In this document: piece after piece, positions 1-7,004 of the stretch
Layout: each line of letters begins with the position of its first letter
How positions within the stretch are numbered: the first letter of the stretch is position 1
Source of the DNA: Intestinibacter bartlettii
GTDB taxonomy: Bacteria > Bacillota > Clostridia > Peptostreptococcales > Peptostreptococcaceae
Length of the DNA stretch: 7,004 bases
Reading direction: 5' to 3' (one strand)
Assembly: GCF_000154445.1 (NCBI RefSeq)
Contig: NZ_DS499560.1
Made by a program: the position numbers and the translations under genes
Notes under the pieces: generated by a model
What the model saw: only the letters and a program-made list of their open reading frames with translations
Databases searched by the model: none
Told to the model about the DNA's origin: nothing

Positions 1-19
1 TTCTTAATCAAGCTTCTTT

Positions 20-48
20 ATTTTATCAAAGCTTTTTTTCTTTGTCAA
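20..48 (-). promoter_or_regulatory. Strong extended -10 promoter P2, probably of an rRNA operon to the left
   Basis: On the minus strand a perfect -35 (TTGACA, 48-43) is followed after 17 bases by TAAAAT (25-20), preceded by TGA, which makes an extended -10. Counting seven bases on puts the start at a G near position 13, so the transcript leaves the window almost at once. T-runs on the plus strand centred near 55, 67, 78 and 88 form A-tracts upstream of the -35, as in an UP element. This quality of promoter, in tandem with P1, is typical of Firmicutes rrn operons. The 16S gene itself is outside the window, so the target is inferred; a tRNA cluster is the alternative. Confidence 0.8.
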
Positions 49-114
49 CAACTTTTTTCGAAGTTTTTTTAACTTCTTTCAAGTTGTTTTGCCCTTGTCT
101 CAAGGACAAGTATT

Positions 115-143
115 ACTATACCATCTTAATTAATATTGGTCAA
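115..143 (-). promoter_or_regulatory. Upstream tandem promoter P1, same direction as P2
   Basis: On the minus strand TTGACC (143-138) is followed after exactly 17 bases by TATAGT (120-115), preceded by TGG, again an extended -10. It lies 95 bp upstream of P2 and points the same way. Between the two lie short hairpins (for example CTTGTC/GACAAG at 94-99 and 105-110) that would sit in the P1 leader. Tandem promoters about 100 bp apart are usual for rRNA operons in low-GC Gram-positives. That it serves rRNA is inferred. Confidence 0.75.
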
Positions 144-146
144 CAC

Positions 147-185
147 TTTTTTTCATTTTTTTTTAGTTTTTTTTCATTTTATTTT
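147..185 (-). promoter_or_regulatory. Phased A-tracts, UP-element-like or curved DNA, upstream of P1
   Basis: The plus strand shows T-runs at 147-153, 156-164, 167-174 and 177-180 (continuing 182-185), whose centres repeat about every 10 bp. On the minus strand these are A-tracts starting four bases upstream of the P1 -35. Tracts in phase with the helix bend DNA and bind the RNA polymerase alpha C-terminal domain, so this probably boosts P1. The pattern is read directly; the function is inferred from known rrn UP elements. Confidence 0.6.
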
Positions 186-485
186 CTGATATAAAAATAA
201 ACCTTTATATTTCAACGTTTTAAGATGTATAAAATGTTATTTATTTTTATAAAAACATATGCAAAATTTATAAAAAATCATTAGTCACAAATATATTTTT
301 ATGAAGTTTTTTATATTTTGTTACAAAAATAATATAATATTTTTTACTAAAATCATAAATATTATATATATTATACCTACTTATTTAAGTAAATATTTAT
401 TTATTATTTATTAAACTAAGTATTATATTCTTAAAAAAATATTTTTCTTCAGTACTTTATGACGAGTTAAATTTCTTTTAAAGCT
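186..485. other. Gene-free AT-rich intergenic DNA
   Basis: About 300 bases of almost pure A/T separate the nrdDG terminator from the left-edge promoter array. I see no credible open frame with a ribosome binding site, no tRNA-like fold and no repeat. A weak further minus-strand promoter could be read at 188-215 (TTGAAA, 16 bases, TATATC), but such matches are expected by chance in this composition. Confidence 0.6.
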
Positions 486-529
486 AAAAAAACACAAAAC
501 TTTCCTCAATATATAATCAAGGAAAGTTT
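486..529 (-). terminator. Intrinsic terminator of the nrdD-nrdG operon
   Basis: On the minus strand a perfect 10-bp stem (AAACTTTCCT at 529-520 pairing with AGGAAAGTTT at 506-497, 13-base loop) begins 12 bases after the nrdG stop codon. It is followed by TTTGTG-like sequence and a run of seven T at 492-486. The stem has few G/C pairs, as is normal at this base composition. It ends the operon before the left-edge promoters. Confidence 0.85.
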
Positions 530-541
530 ATATTTCTAATA

Positions 542-1084
542 TTATTTCGCTGTATAAAGTTCTTGTTGTTGCATATATTCAAATTTTAATACTGCCGTTC
601 TATACTTCAAGCTCTTTTTCACATCTATTATTCGTTGATTGGCTGAACCCCTAAAAAGTAAACTTATATCTCTTTTATCAAGTTCAAATTTTCCATCTAC
701 AAGTACATCTACGTATTTTAATAATTCCAAGTTCTCGAAATACAATGGATTTCTTCTATCTATTAGTTCTTCAAATTTAAATCCTGTGTAGCTCCAAACA
801 TCTAAATCCATGTTTTTTGCCTGTTTTGCGATTTCAGCTAATGGTGCTGGCTGTAAAAATGGTTCTCCTCCAGAAAGAGTTATCCCTTGTTGTAGTTTTA
901 AAGACGCCATTTTGTATATAACTTCTTTTGTGTCGACTTCATACCCTTTTGTTAAACTATGAGTTTGAGGATTATGACATCCTTTACAGTTATGTTTGCA
1001 ACCTTGTGTCCATATTACCATTCTAAGTCCAGGTCCATCAACTATACTGTCACATATCACAGGAGATGCTATTCTTAATTTCAC
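542..1084 (-). CDS. nrdG: Anaerobic ribonucleotide reductase activating protein (radical SAM)
   Basis: This 180-residue cytosolic radical-SAM enzyme activates the class III ribonucleotide reductase NrdD. It uses a [4Fe-4S] cluster and reductive cleavage of S-adenosylmethionine to take a hydrogen from the glycine of NrdD. The cluster motif CxxxCxxC is at C29, C33 and C36, within GCKHNCKGCHNP. The N-terminal DGPGLR (16-21) and the SAM-binding GGEP (72-75) are family hallmarks, and the length is normal. The start is GTG at 1084-1082, chosen because it begins the conserved N-terminus and has a strong Shine-Dalgarno sequence (AAAGGGGGG) six bases upstream. The stop is TAA. The gene lies 13 bases after the nrdD stop in the same direction, so the two are cotranscribed, and a terminator follows directly. 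Other glycyl-radical activases (such as PflA) are longer; the pairing with nrdD settles the identity. Confidence 0.96.
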   Translation of the reverse strand: MKLRIASPVICDSIVDGPGLRMVIWTQGCKHNCKGCHNPQTHSLTKGYEVDTKEVIYKMASLKLQQGITLSGGEPFLQPAPLAEIAKQAKNMDLDVWSYTGFKFEELIDRRNPLYFENLELLKYVDVLVDGKFELDKRDISLLFRGSANQRIIDVKKSLKYRTAVLKFEYMQQQELYTAK

Positions 1085-1090
1085 TTTGAT

Positions 1091-1099
1091 CCCCCCTTT
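1091..1099 (-). promoter_or_regulatory. Ribosome binding site of nrdG, overlapping the nrdD stop codon
   Basis: AAAGGGGGG on the minus strand lies six bases before the GTG start of nrdG and supports that non-ATG start. Its first two bases (1099-1098) belong to the TAA stop of nrdD (1100-1098), an arrangement that allows translational coupling of the activase to the reductase. Confidence 0.85.
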
Positions 1100-3458
1100 A
1101 AATTTCGGTATGTTTTACTCTATCTCTTACTTCTGCCTTTTTCGCGTCATTAAATCTATCTACAGTTCCAACTAAATATCCTGTTATTCTTCTTATTCTT
1201 TCGAATTTTATATCACTTTCTTCTTCATTACGACCACAAACTGGACATATTGTGCCTGGTATTACTCCTGAGAATCCACATACTGGGTCTCTGTCTACTG
1301 GATGATTTACACTTCCATACCCTATTCCCATCTCTTTCATACTTCTAATTACTGTTTCAAAAGCTTGTAAATTGTTTGAAGTATCTCCATCTAGTTCAAC
1401 GTAAGTTATATGACCGCCGTTAGTTAATTCATGATATGGTGCCTCTATTTTTATTTTATTAAAAGCTGATATATTATAGTATACAGGCACATGGAACGAA
1501 TTAGTATAATATTCTTTATCTGTTATTCCTTTTATTTCTCCATATATTTTCTTATCTATTTCTGTAAAACGACCTGAAAGTCCTTCTGCTGGTGTAGCAA
1601 TTAAAGAGAAATTTAATTTATATTTTTCTGTTGCTTCATCCATTCTTTTTCTCATGTGTGAAACTATCTTTAATCCTAATTCTTGTGATTCTTCACTTTC
1701 ACCATGATGTTGGCCTGTTAATGCTATTAAACATTCCGCTAATCCAATAAATCCTACTGTTAGTGTTCCTTGTTTAATAACATCTTGTAACGTATCTTCT
1801 GGTGAAAGTTTATCTGAACCTTGCCATATACCTTGCCCCATTAAGAATGGGAAGTTTTTGACCTTCTTATTTCCTTGTATCTGCATTCTTTCTAGAAGTT
1901 GGTCTATTACTAAATCTATTTTTTCATCTAAATCCTCAAAGAATTCGTCTATATTCGCATTTGAACGGCCATTTACGATACCGTGTTTTATACCTAATCT
2001 AGGTAGGTTAATTGTAGTGAATGATAAGTTTCCTCTTCCACTTGCCACTTCTTCACCACATACATTTCCCATAACTCTAGTTCTACACCCCATATATGTT
2101 GTTTCAGTCTCTGGTTGACCTGGTTTATATGATTTTAAGTTAAAAGGTGCATCTAAGAAGCTAAAATTAGGGAATAATCTTTTTGCAGAAACCCTACATG
2201 ATAATTTAAATAAGTCGTAGTTAGGATCTTCTGGATTTAGATTCACGCCTTCTTTAACTTTAAATATTAAAATAGGGAATATAGCTGTTTCTCCATTTCC
2301 TAAACCTTTTTCTAATGATAATAATAAGTTTTTACTTACCATTCTTCCTTCAAGAGAAGTATCTGTACCAAAGTTTATACTAGAGAATGGTACTTGTGCT
2401 CCAGCTCTTGAATGCATTGTATTTAAATTGTGTATAAAACCTTCCATAGATTGATATGTTTGTCTGTCTGTTTCTTTATAAGCCTCTTCGTATGCGAAAC
2501 TTTGCATTAAAACGGCTAATGATTCATCTATATTAAATGTTTCTATTAATTTTTCTTTTTCAATATATAAATAGTCAAGATCTTTTTCTAATCCTACCTT
2601 TTTATTTGAACTTTTTTCAGTATCATATACTATATCTTGTATTGCTCTTTTATCGTCTATACCCTTTAATAATTTTAAACCTTTATATAAATTTGCTATA
2701 TATGATTTTCTAAAAGTTTTATATACTCCTTTTGCTAAACTATAATCAAAAAATGGTATACTTTGACCTCCATGTTGATCATTTTGATTACTTTGGATTG
2801 CAATTGCTGCTAAAGCACCATAGCTCATTATGCTATTTGGTTCTCTTAAAAATCCATGCCCTGTTGAAAACCCTCCATCGAATAATTTATCTAAGTTTAT
2901 TTGGCAACAAGTTAATGTACCCATATTTAAAAAATCCATGTCATGTATATGTATGTCCCCGCAGTCGTGAGCTTGTGCATGTTCTGGTTTGATAACGAAA
3001 GTTTTACAAAATTCCTTAGATACTGTACTACCATATTGAAGCATAGTTCCCATAGCAGTATTACCATCTATATTTGCATTTTCTCTTTTTATGTTCGCAT
3101 CACTAGCATCTTCGAACGTTATCTTTCCTATAGCCTTCATTAATCTTGATTTTGAATTTCTTATTCTACTTCTTTCGTTTCTATAAAGTATAAACGCCTC
3201 ACTAGTTTTAGCATGACCATTCTCGATAAGTACTTTTACAACAGCATCTTGTATGTCTTCTACAGTAGGAATTTTATCAACAAATTTTTTATTTAACAAA
3301 CTAACTACTTGAGCAGCTACCCCTTCTGCTATTTCATAGTTTGGTTCTGTATTCTCTTTTTCTGCTACTTCACTTGCTGCTGCAAATATAGCTTTTGTTA
3401 TACAATTTTTATCAAAAAGAACTTTTCTCCCGTCTCTTTTTTTTATATATTCTATCAA
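1098..3458 (-). CDS. nrdD: Anaerobic (class III) ribonucleoside-triphosphate reductase
   Basis: NrdD reduces ribonucleoside triphosphates to dNTPs without oxygen, using a glycyl radical made by NrdG. The 786-residue protein is full length. Residues 1 to about 95 form an ATP-cone, the allosteric dATP/ATP switch. The glycyl-radical domain follows: GDIHIHDMDF (167-176), TCCQ (183-186) with a conserved active-site cysteine, the MHSRAGAQVPFSS segment (348-360), MGCRT with C458 as the likely thiyl-radical cysteine, and RRITGY near the end with the radical at G760. A zinc site lies at C727, C738 and C741; D724 stands where many homologues have a fourth cysteine. Cysteine roles are by analogy with T4 and E. 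coli NrdD. The start is TTG at 3458-3456: it has a good Shine-Dalgarno sequence (AGAGGGGG), no better start lies nearby, and it gives a complete ATP-cone. It is the first gene of an nrdD-nrdG operon, with NrdR boxes just upstream. Confidence 0.97.
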   Translation of the reverse strand: MIEYIKKRDGRKVLFDKNCITKAIFAAASEVAEKENTEPNYEIAEGVAAQVVSLLNKKFVDKIPTVEDIQDAVVKVLIENGHAKTSEAFILYRNERSRIRNSKSRLMKAIGKITFEDASDANIKRENANIDGNTAMGTMLQYGSTVSKEFCKTFVIKPEHAQAHDCGDIHIHDMDFLNMGTLTCCQINLDKLFDGGFSTGHGFLREPNSIMSYGALAAIAIQSNQNDQHGGQSIPFFDYSLAKGVYKTFRKSYIANLYKGLKLLKGIDDKRAIQDIVYDTEKSSNKKVGLEKDLDYLYIEKEKLIETFNIDESLAVLMQSFAYEEAYKETDRQTYQSMEGFIHNLNTMHSRAGAQVPFSSINFGTDTSLEGRMVSKNLLLSLEKGLGNGETAIFPILIFKVKEGVNLNPEDPNYDLFKLSCRVSAKRLFPNFSFLDAPFNLKSYKPGQPETETTYMGCRTRVMGNVCGEEVASGRGNLSFTTINLPRLGIKHGIVNGRSNANIDEFFEDLDEKIDLVIDQLLERMQIQGNKKVKNFPFLMGQGIWQGSDKLSPEDTLQDVIKQGTLTVGFIGLAECLIALTGQHHGESEESQELGLKIVSHMRKRMDEATEKYKLNFSLIATPAEGLSGRFTEIDKKIYGEIKGITDKEYYTNSFHVPVYYNISAFNKIKIEAPYHELTNGGHITYVELDGDTSNNLQAFETVIRSMKEMGIGYGSVNHPVDRDPVCGFSGVIPGTICPVCGRNEEESDIKFERIRRITGYLVGTVDRFNDAKKAEVRDRVKHTEI

Positions 3459-3467
3459 TTTGCGCTT

Positions 3468-3475
3468 CCCCCTCT
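3468..3475 (-). promoter_or_regulatory. Ribosome binding site that fixes the TTG start of nrdD
   Basis: AGAGGGGG on the minus strand ends nine bases before the TTG codon at 3458-3456. No ATG or GTG in frame lies between it and the conserved ATP-cone sequence, so TTG is the start. The site lies two bases downstream of the proximal NrdR box. Confidence 0.85.
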
Positions 3476-3476
3476 A

Positions 3477-3492
3477 CCACAATATATAGTGG
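3477..3492. promoter_or_regulatory. NrdR box, nrdD-proximal
   Basis: CCACAATATATAGTGG is a 16-bp near-perfect inverted repeat; only positions 5 and 12 break the symmetry. It matches the NrdR operator consensus (ACACwATATATwGTGT). NrdR is the zinc-finger and ATP-cone repressor that shuts down ribonucleotide reductase operons when dATP is high. The box sits 18 bases before the nrdD start codon, in the leader downstream of the probable promoter. The match is seen; binding is inferred. Confidence 0.85.
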
Positions 3493-3504
3493 TTTAATAT
3501 ATAT

Positions 3505-3533
3505 TTTATACTACATATAGTATGTATAATTAA
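3505..3533 (-). promoter_or_regulatory. Candidate nrdDG promoter
   Basis: TATAAA (3510-3505, minus strand) is a good -10, but the sequence 17 bases upstream (TTAATT, 3533-3528) is a poor -35. Transcription would begin near 3498 and give a leader of about 40 bases containing the proximal NrdR box. Alternatives exist in this AT-rich stretch, such as TTGTTT at 3553-3548 with a -10 near 3529-3524. The position over the NrdR boxes is the best argument. Confidence 0.4.
3508..3523. promoter_or_regulatory. NrdR box, nrdD-distal
   Basis: ATACTACATATAGTAT is a second 16-bp inverted repeat broken at two central positions. It is a weaker match to the NrdR consensus but keeps the inner C-T-A...T-A-G pattern. 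Its centre is 31 bp from that of the proximal box, three helical turns, which is the classic spacing of paired NrdR boxes. It overlaps the likely -10 region of nrdD, as expected of a repressor site. Confidence 0.75.
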
Positions 3534-3560
3534 AAAAATTCCCCTTAAAACAAAAAGGGG
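3532..3560 (-). terminator. Terminator-like hairpin upstream of nrdD
   Basis: CCCCTT (3541-3546) pairs with AAGGGG (3555-3560) around an 8-base loop. Read on the minus strand the stem is followed by AA and a run of seven T (3538-3532), which fits an intrinsic terminator just before the NrdR boxes. On the plus strand no T-run follows. No gene upstream on this strand needs terminating, so it may end a small RNA made from 3561-3700, shield nrdD from read-through, or be fortuitous. Confidence 0.45.
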
Positions 3561-3587
3561 GTCTCCTAAATCTATTTATTTAAAGAG

Positions 3588-3659
3588 TAGCAAATTTCCA
3601 TATTTTAGTCAAATCTAACTAAAATCCTGTAAGCATTGAAATTGCTATATGTTTTTTTT
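3588..3659. other. Structured intergenic element of unknown function, possible small RNA or attenuator
   Basis: TAGCAAATTTC (3588-3598) pairs with GAAATTGCTA (3638-3647) apart from one bulged base. This arm encloses a perfect 8-bp inner hairpin (ATTTTAGT 3602-3609, ACTAAAAT 3618-3625). On the plus strand the outer stem is followed by TATG and eight T (3652-3659), so it could terminate a short rightward RNA before the aminotransferase. On the minus strand it would lie upstream of the terminator-like hairpin at 3532-3560. I recognise no riboswitch or T-box consensus. In DNA this AT-rich some pairing arises by chance, but two nested stems plus a T-run is more than usual. Confidence 0.4.
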
Positions 3660-3710
3660 GAATCCCTGTATTTGTAATGGTTTAAATTTTTTTCTAAAAT
3701 GATTTAATAT

Positions 3711-3739
3711 TTTACATATAGTTTTATTTTTATTATATA
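3711..3739 (+). promoter_or_regulatory. Candidate promoter of the aminotransferase
   Basis: TTTACA (3711-3716) and TATATA (3734-3739) are separated by 17 bases, giving a start near 3746 and a leader of about 60 bases. Both elements are decent matches to the housekeeping consensus. The very high A/T content lowers the weight of the match, and nearby alternatives cannot be excluded. Confidence 0.45.
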
Positions 3740-3792
3740 AATTTGTTCTAATTTAATATATTATATTTAATATACATATTTTGACAATAATT

Positions 3793-3798
3793 GGAGGT
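3793..3798 (+). promoter_or_regulatory. Ribosome binding site that fixes the aminotransferase start
   Basis: GGAGGT lies ten bases before ATG at 3809. A longer reading from TTG at 3791 would put this Shine-Dalgarno sequence inside the coding region and add six residues of no family resemblance, so the ATG is preferred. Confidence 0.85.
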
Positions 3799-3808
3799 AA
3801 TAAATAAT

Positions 3809-4993
3809 ATGTTATCAAAAAGACTAGATGTTATAACACCATCTCGTACAGTGGGGATAAGTTCAAAAGTAAAAGAAATGAAAGCCCAAGGAATAGATGT
3901 ATTAAATCTAAGTGTTGGGGAACCAGATTTTAATGTTCCAGAAAAGGCTAAAGAATGTGGTATAAAATCATTAAATGACAATATCACTAAATATGATTTA
4001 GTTCCTGGATTAACTATATTAAGAGAAGAAATAAGCAAAAAACTTTTAGAAGAAAATAATTGTCACTATGCTCCAGATGAAATAGTTGTTACTAGTGGGG
4101 CTAAAATGGCTCTTACTAATACATTAATGGCTGTTACAGATCCAGGAGACGAAGTTTTATTAGTTAAACCTTACTGGGTAAGTTATTCTGAAATGACTAA
4201 ATTAGTAAATGCCGTTCCAGTCGGGATAGAAACTGATAAAGCAAATGATTTTAAATTAACAGGTGAACTTTTAGAAAAATATATTACAGAAAAAACAAAA
4301 ATGCTTATATTAAACAATCCTTGTAACCCTACAGGAGCTATTTACACAAAAGAAGAGTTACTTGATATATGTAATGTTTGTTTAAAACATAATATATACA
4401 TACTAGCTGATGAAATATATGAAAGAATATGTTTCAATAATAAATTTGTTTCTGTTGCATCATTAAGCGACGAAATAAGGAATATAACTATAACTATAAA
4501 TGGTTTTGCTAAATCAGCAGCTTTAACAGGTACTAGATTAGGATATTCAGCAACTCCTAGAGAACTTGCTAAAAATATCAGTGCTATACAAGGTCATTTA
4601 GTATCTCATCCTTGTTTAGCAGCTCAATATATTGGATATGGCGCCTTAAAATATTGTAAAGATGATATAGACAATATGGTAGAAGCTTATAGAAAAAGAA
4701 GAGATTTAGTTACTGCTAGACTTGATAAAATTGAAAACTTAGATTATATATATCCACAAGGTGCTTTCTATGTATTCATAGACATATCAAAAGTAAAAGA
4801 TAAATTCGAATATAAGGAAAGTTTATCTTCAGATTTCTGTGATAAATTTTTAGAAGAATACAAAGTTGCAATAGTGCCAGGTATAGCATTTGGTATAGAT
4901 GAATATGTTCGTATATCTTTTGCTTGTAGTGAAGAAACATTTATAGAAGCTTTAGATAGATTAGATAAATTTGTGCAAGGTATATTAGCTTAA
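3809..4993 (+). CDS. PLP-dependent class I/II aminotransferase, aspartate aminotransferase-like
   Basis: This 394-residue cytosolic enzyme transfers amino groups between an amino acid, probably aspartate, and a 2-oxo acid through pyridoxal phosphate. Fold-type I landmarks appear in order: SVGEPDF (35-41), SGAK (96-99) in the phosphate-binding region, PYW (121-123), NNPCNPTG (169-176), DEIYE (201-205) with D201 contacting the pyridine nitrogen, the Schiff-base lysine K235 in NGFAKSAALTGTRLGY, and YVRIS with R368 binding the substrate carboxylate. Length and motifs fit the Ib aspartate aminotransferase subgroup, though the usual TGWR reads TGTR (240-243) here. Aromatic or other substrates remain possible, so no symbol is given. 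The gene stands alone, divergent from nrdD and convergent with the rRNA operon, and ends at a strong terminator. Nothing links it functionally to nrdDG. Confidence 0.92.
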   Translation: MLSKRLDVITPSRTVGISSKVKEMKAQGIDVLNLSVGEPDFNVPEKAKECGIKSLNDNITKYDLVPGLTILREEISKKLLEENNCHYAPDEIVVTSGAKMALTNTLMAVTDPGDEVLLVKPYWVSYSEMTKLVNAVPVGIETDKANDFKLTGELLEKYITEKTKMLILNNPCNPTGAIYTKEELLDICNVCLKHNIYILADEIYERICFNNKFVSVASLSDEIRNITITINGFAKSAALTGTRLGYSATPRELAKNISAIQGHLVSHPCLAAQYIGYGALKYCKDDIDNMVEAYRKRRDLVTARLDKIENLDYIYPQGAFYVFIDISKVKDKFEYKESLSSDFCDKFLEEYKVAIVPGIAFGIDEYVRISFACSEETFIEALDRLDKFVQGILA

Positions 4994-5024
4994 TTTGTAT
5001 ATTGATTTAAGATAAAACAAAAAT

Positions 5025-5074
5025 AAAAAACCATTCTTTATATTTAATCTGTATTGTATAAGGAATGGTTTTTT
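5025..5074. terminator. Bidirectional intrinsic terminator between the aminotransferase and the rRNA operon
   Basis: An 18-base arm at 5025-5042 (core CCATTCTTTATA) pairs with 5057-5074 through one G-T wobble around a 14-base loop. The arms end in an A-run on the left and a T-run on the right, so a U-tract follows the stem in either direction. It lies 31 bases after the aminotransferase stop and about 115 bases past the 5S gene. It can therefore stop the rightward mRNA and catch leftward rRNA transcripts. Confidence 0.9.
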
Positions 5075-5178
5075 ATGTGACAATAAAATTTTTTCAATGT
5101 CTCTTATTTTTTGTTGTGCATTAAAGTAATATTGTTATTTATCTATAGTTTATTTAGTATAACCTCTTTTAAAATAAC

Positions 5179-5190
5179 AAAAAAAGATTA

Positions 5191-5196
<6 letters not shown>
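5179..5196 (-). terminator. Possible first rRNA operon terminator at the 5S 3' end
   Basis: The 3' strand of the 5S end helix (minus-strand GCCACGTAATC, 5196-5186) pairs with GATTATGTGGT (5311-5301) and is followed at once by seven T (5185-5179). This processing stem plus U-tract may work as a terminator, with the stronger hairpin at 5025-5074 as backup. The enclosed loop is the whole 5S RNA, which is unusual for a simple terminator, so efficiency is uncertain. Confidence 0.4.
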
Positions 5197-5307
<111 letters not shown>

Positions 5308-5407
5308 AATCTTACATATAAGCATTATATTCTTATATAAGGTATTAATACCTTTTTAAAATTTAATACTTTCAAAACTGAAAACATTTAATGAATGATA
5401 TTCATTT
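5308..5407 (-). other. 23S-5S internal transcribed spacer without tRNA
   Basis: This 100-base AT-rich spacer has no tRNA. It holds several inverted repeats: AATGAAT/ATTCATT (5390-5396 and 5400-5406) just past the 23S 3' end, the perfect 12-bp palindrome GGTATTAATACC (5341-5352), and ATATAAG/CTTATAT (5316-5322 and 5332-5338). These probably fold in the precursor RNA and may guide processing by RNase III-type or mini-III enzymes. The sequence CTTTCAAAACTGAAAAC (plus, 5369-5385) resembles spacer sequences common in Firmicutes rrn operons. Confidence 0.7.

Positions 5408-7004
<1,597 letters not shown>

Noticed and set aside
188..215. A third minus-strand promoter (TTGAAA, 16 bases, TATATC)
   Set aside because: The -10 is poor and such matches are frequent in this AT-rich stretch; it lacks the TGn extension shared by P1 and P2.
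1858..3497. Four plus-strand open frames of 62-86 codons opposite nrdD
   Set aside because: They are antisense shadows of the conserved nrdD frame, with no ribosome binding sites and no sensible protein composition.
3791..3808. TTG at 3791 as an earlier start for the aminotransferase
   Set aside because: This reading would translate the Shine-Dalgarno sequence GGAGGT itself; ATG at 3809 is correctly placed behind it.
3561..3808. T-box or known riboswitch upstream of the aminotransferase
   Set aside because: No T-box signature or recognised aptamer core is visible; only generic stems and T-runs.
3748..4038. A 96-codon minus-strand frame over the aminotransferase start
   Set aside because: It is antisense to conserved aminotransferase sequence, and its C-terminal part is translated AT-rich intergenic DNA.
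5341..5352. Perfect palindrome GGTATTAATACC as a protein-binding operator
   Set aside because: It lies inside the transcribed 23S-5S spacer, where a role in RNA folding or chance is more likely.

Overview
The window comes from a very AT-rich, low-GC Gram-positive anaerobe, most likely a clostridium. A Peptostreptococcaceae-type genome (Clostridioides, Romboutsia or Paraclostridium relatives) is my guess from the protein style, the rRNA and the oxygen-sensitive ribonucleotide reductase; the genus cannot be fixed by eye. All protein genes are intact. I see no mobile element, CRISPR array, tRNA or prophage gene.

Layout, left to right. Positions 1-185 hold two strong tandem promoters on the minus strand, each with an extended -10 and phased A-tracts upstream. 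They fire leftward off the window and look like the start of an rRNA operon. Positions 186-485 are gene-free AT-rich DNA. A leftward operon follows: nrdD (class III anaerobic ribonucleotide reductase, TTG start) then nrdG (its radical-SAM activase, GTG start), closed by an intrinsic terminator at 486-529. The 350-bp divergent gap 3459-3808 holds a pair of NrdR boxes over the nrdD promoter, two hairpin structures of unknown role, and the promoter and ribosome binding site of a rightward class I/II aminotransferase (aspartate aminotransferase-like). That gene converges on a leftward rRNA operon, with a shared bidirectional terminator at 5025-5074. Of this operon the window holds 5S rRNA, a short spacer without tRNA, and the 3' part of 23S rRNA, which runs off the right edge.

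How the parts work together: NrdG makes the glycyl radical on NrdD, and the pair supplies dNTPs without oxygen. NrdR probably represses them when dATP is high. The aminotransferase is a separate unit of amino-acid metabolism. If the left promoters do belong to an rrn operon, the three genes form a small island between two rrn operons of the same orientation.

No new multi-gene system is visible. The most useful observations are the NrdR box pair, the left-edge promoter array, and the unexplained structured element between nrdD and the aminotransferase. The many open frames across 5547-6871 lie inside 23S rRNA and are not genes.
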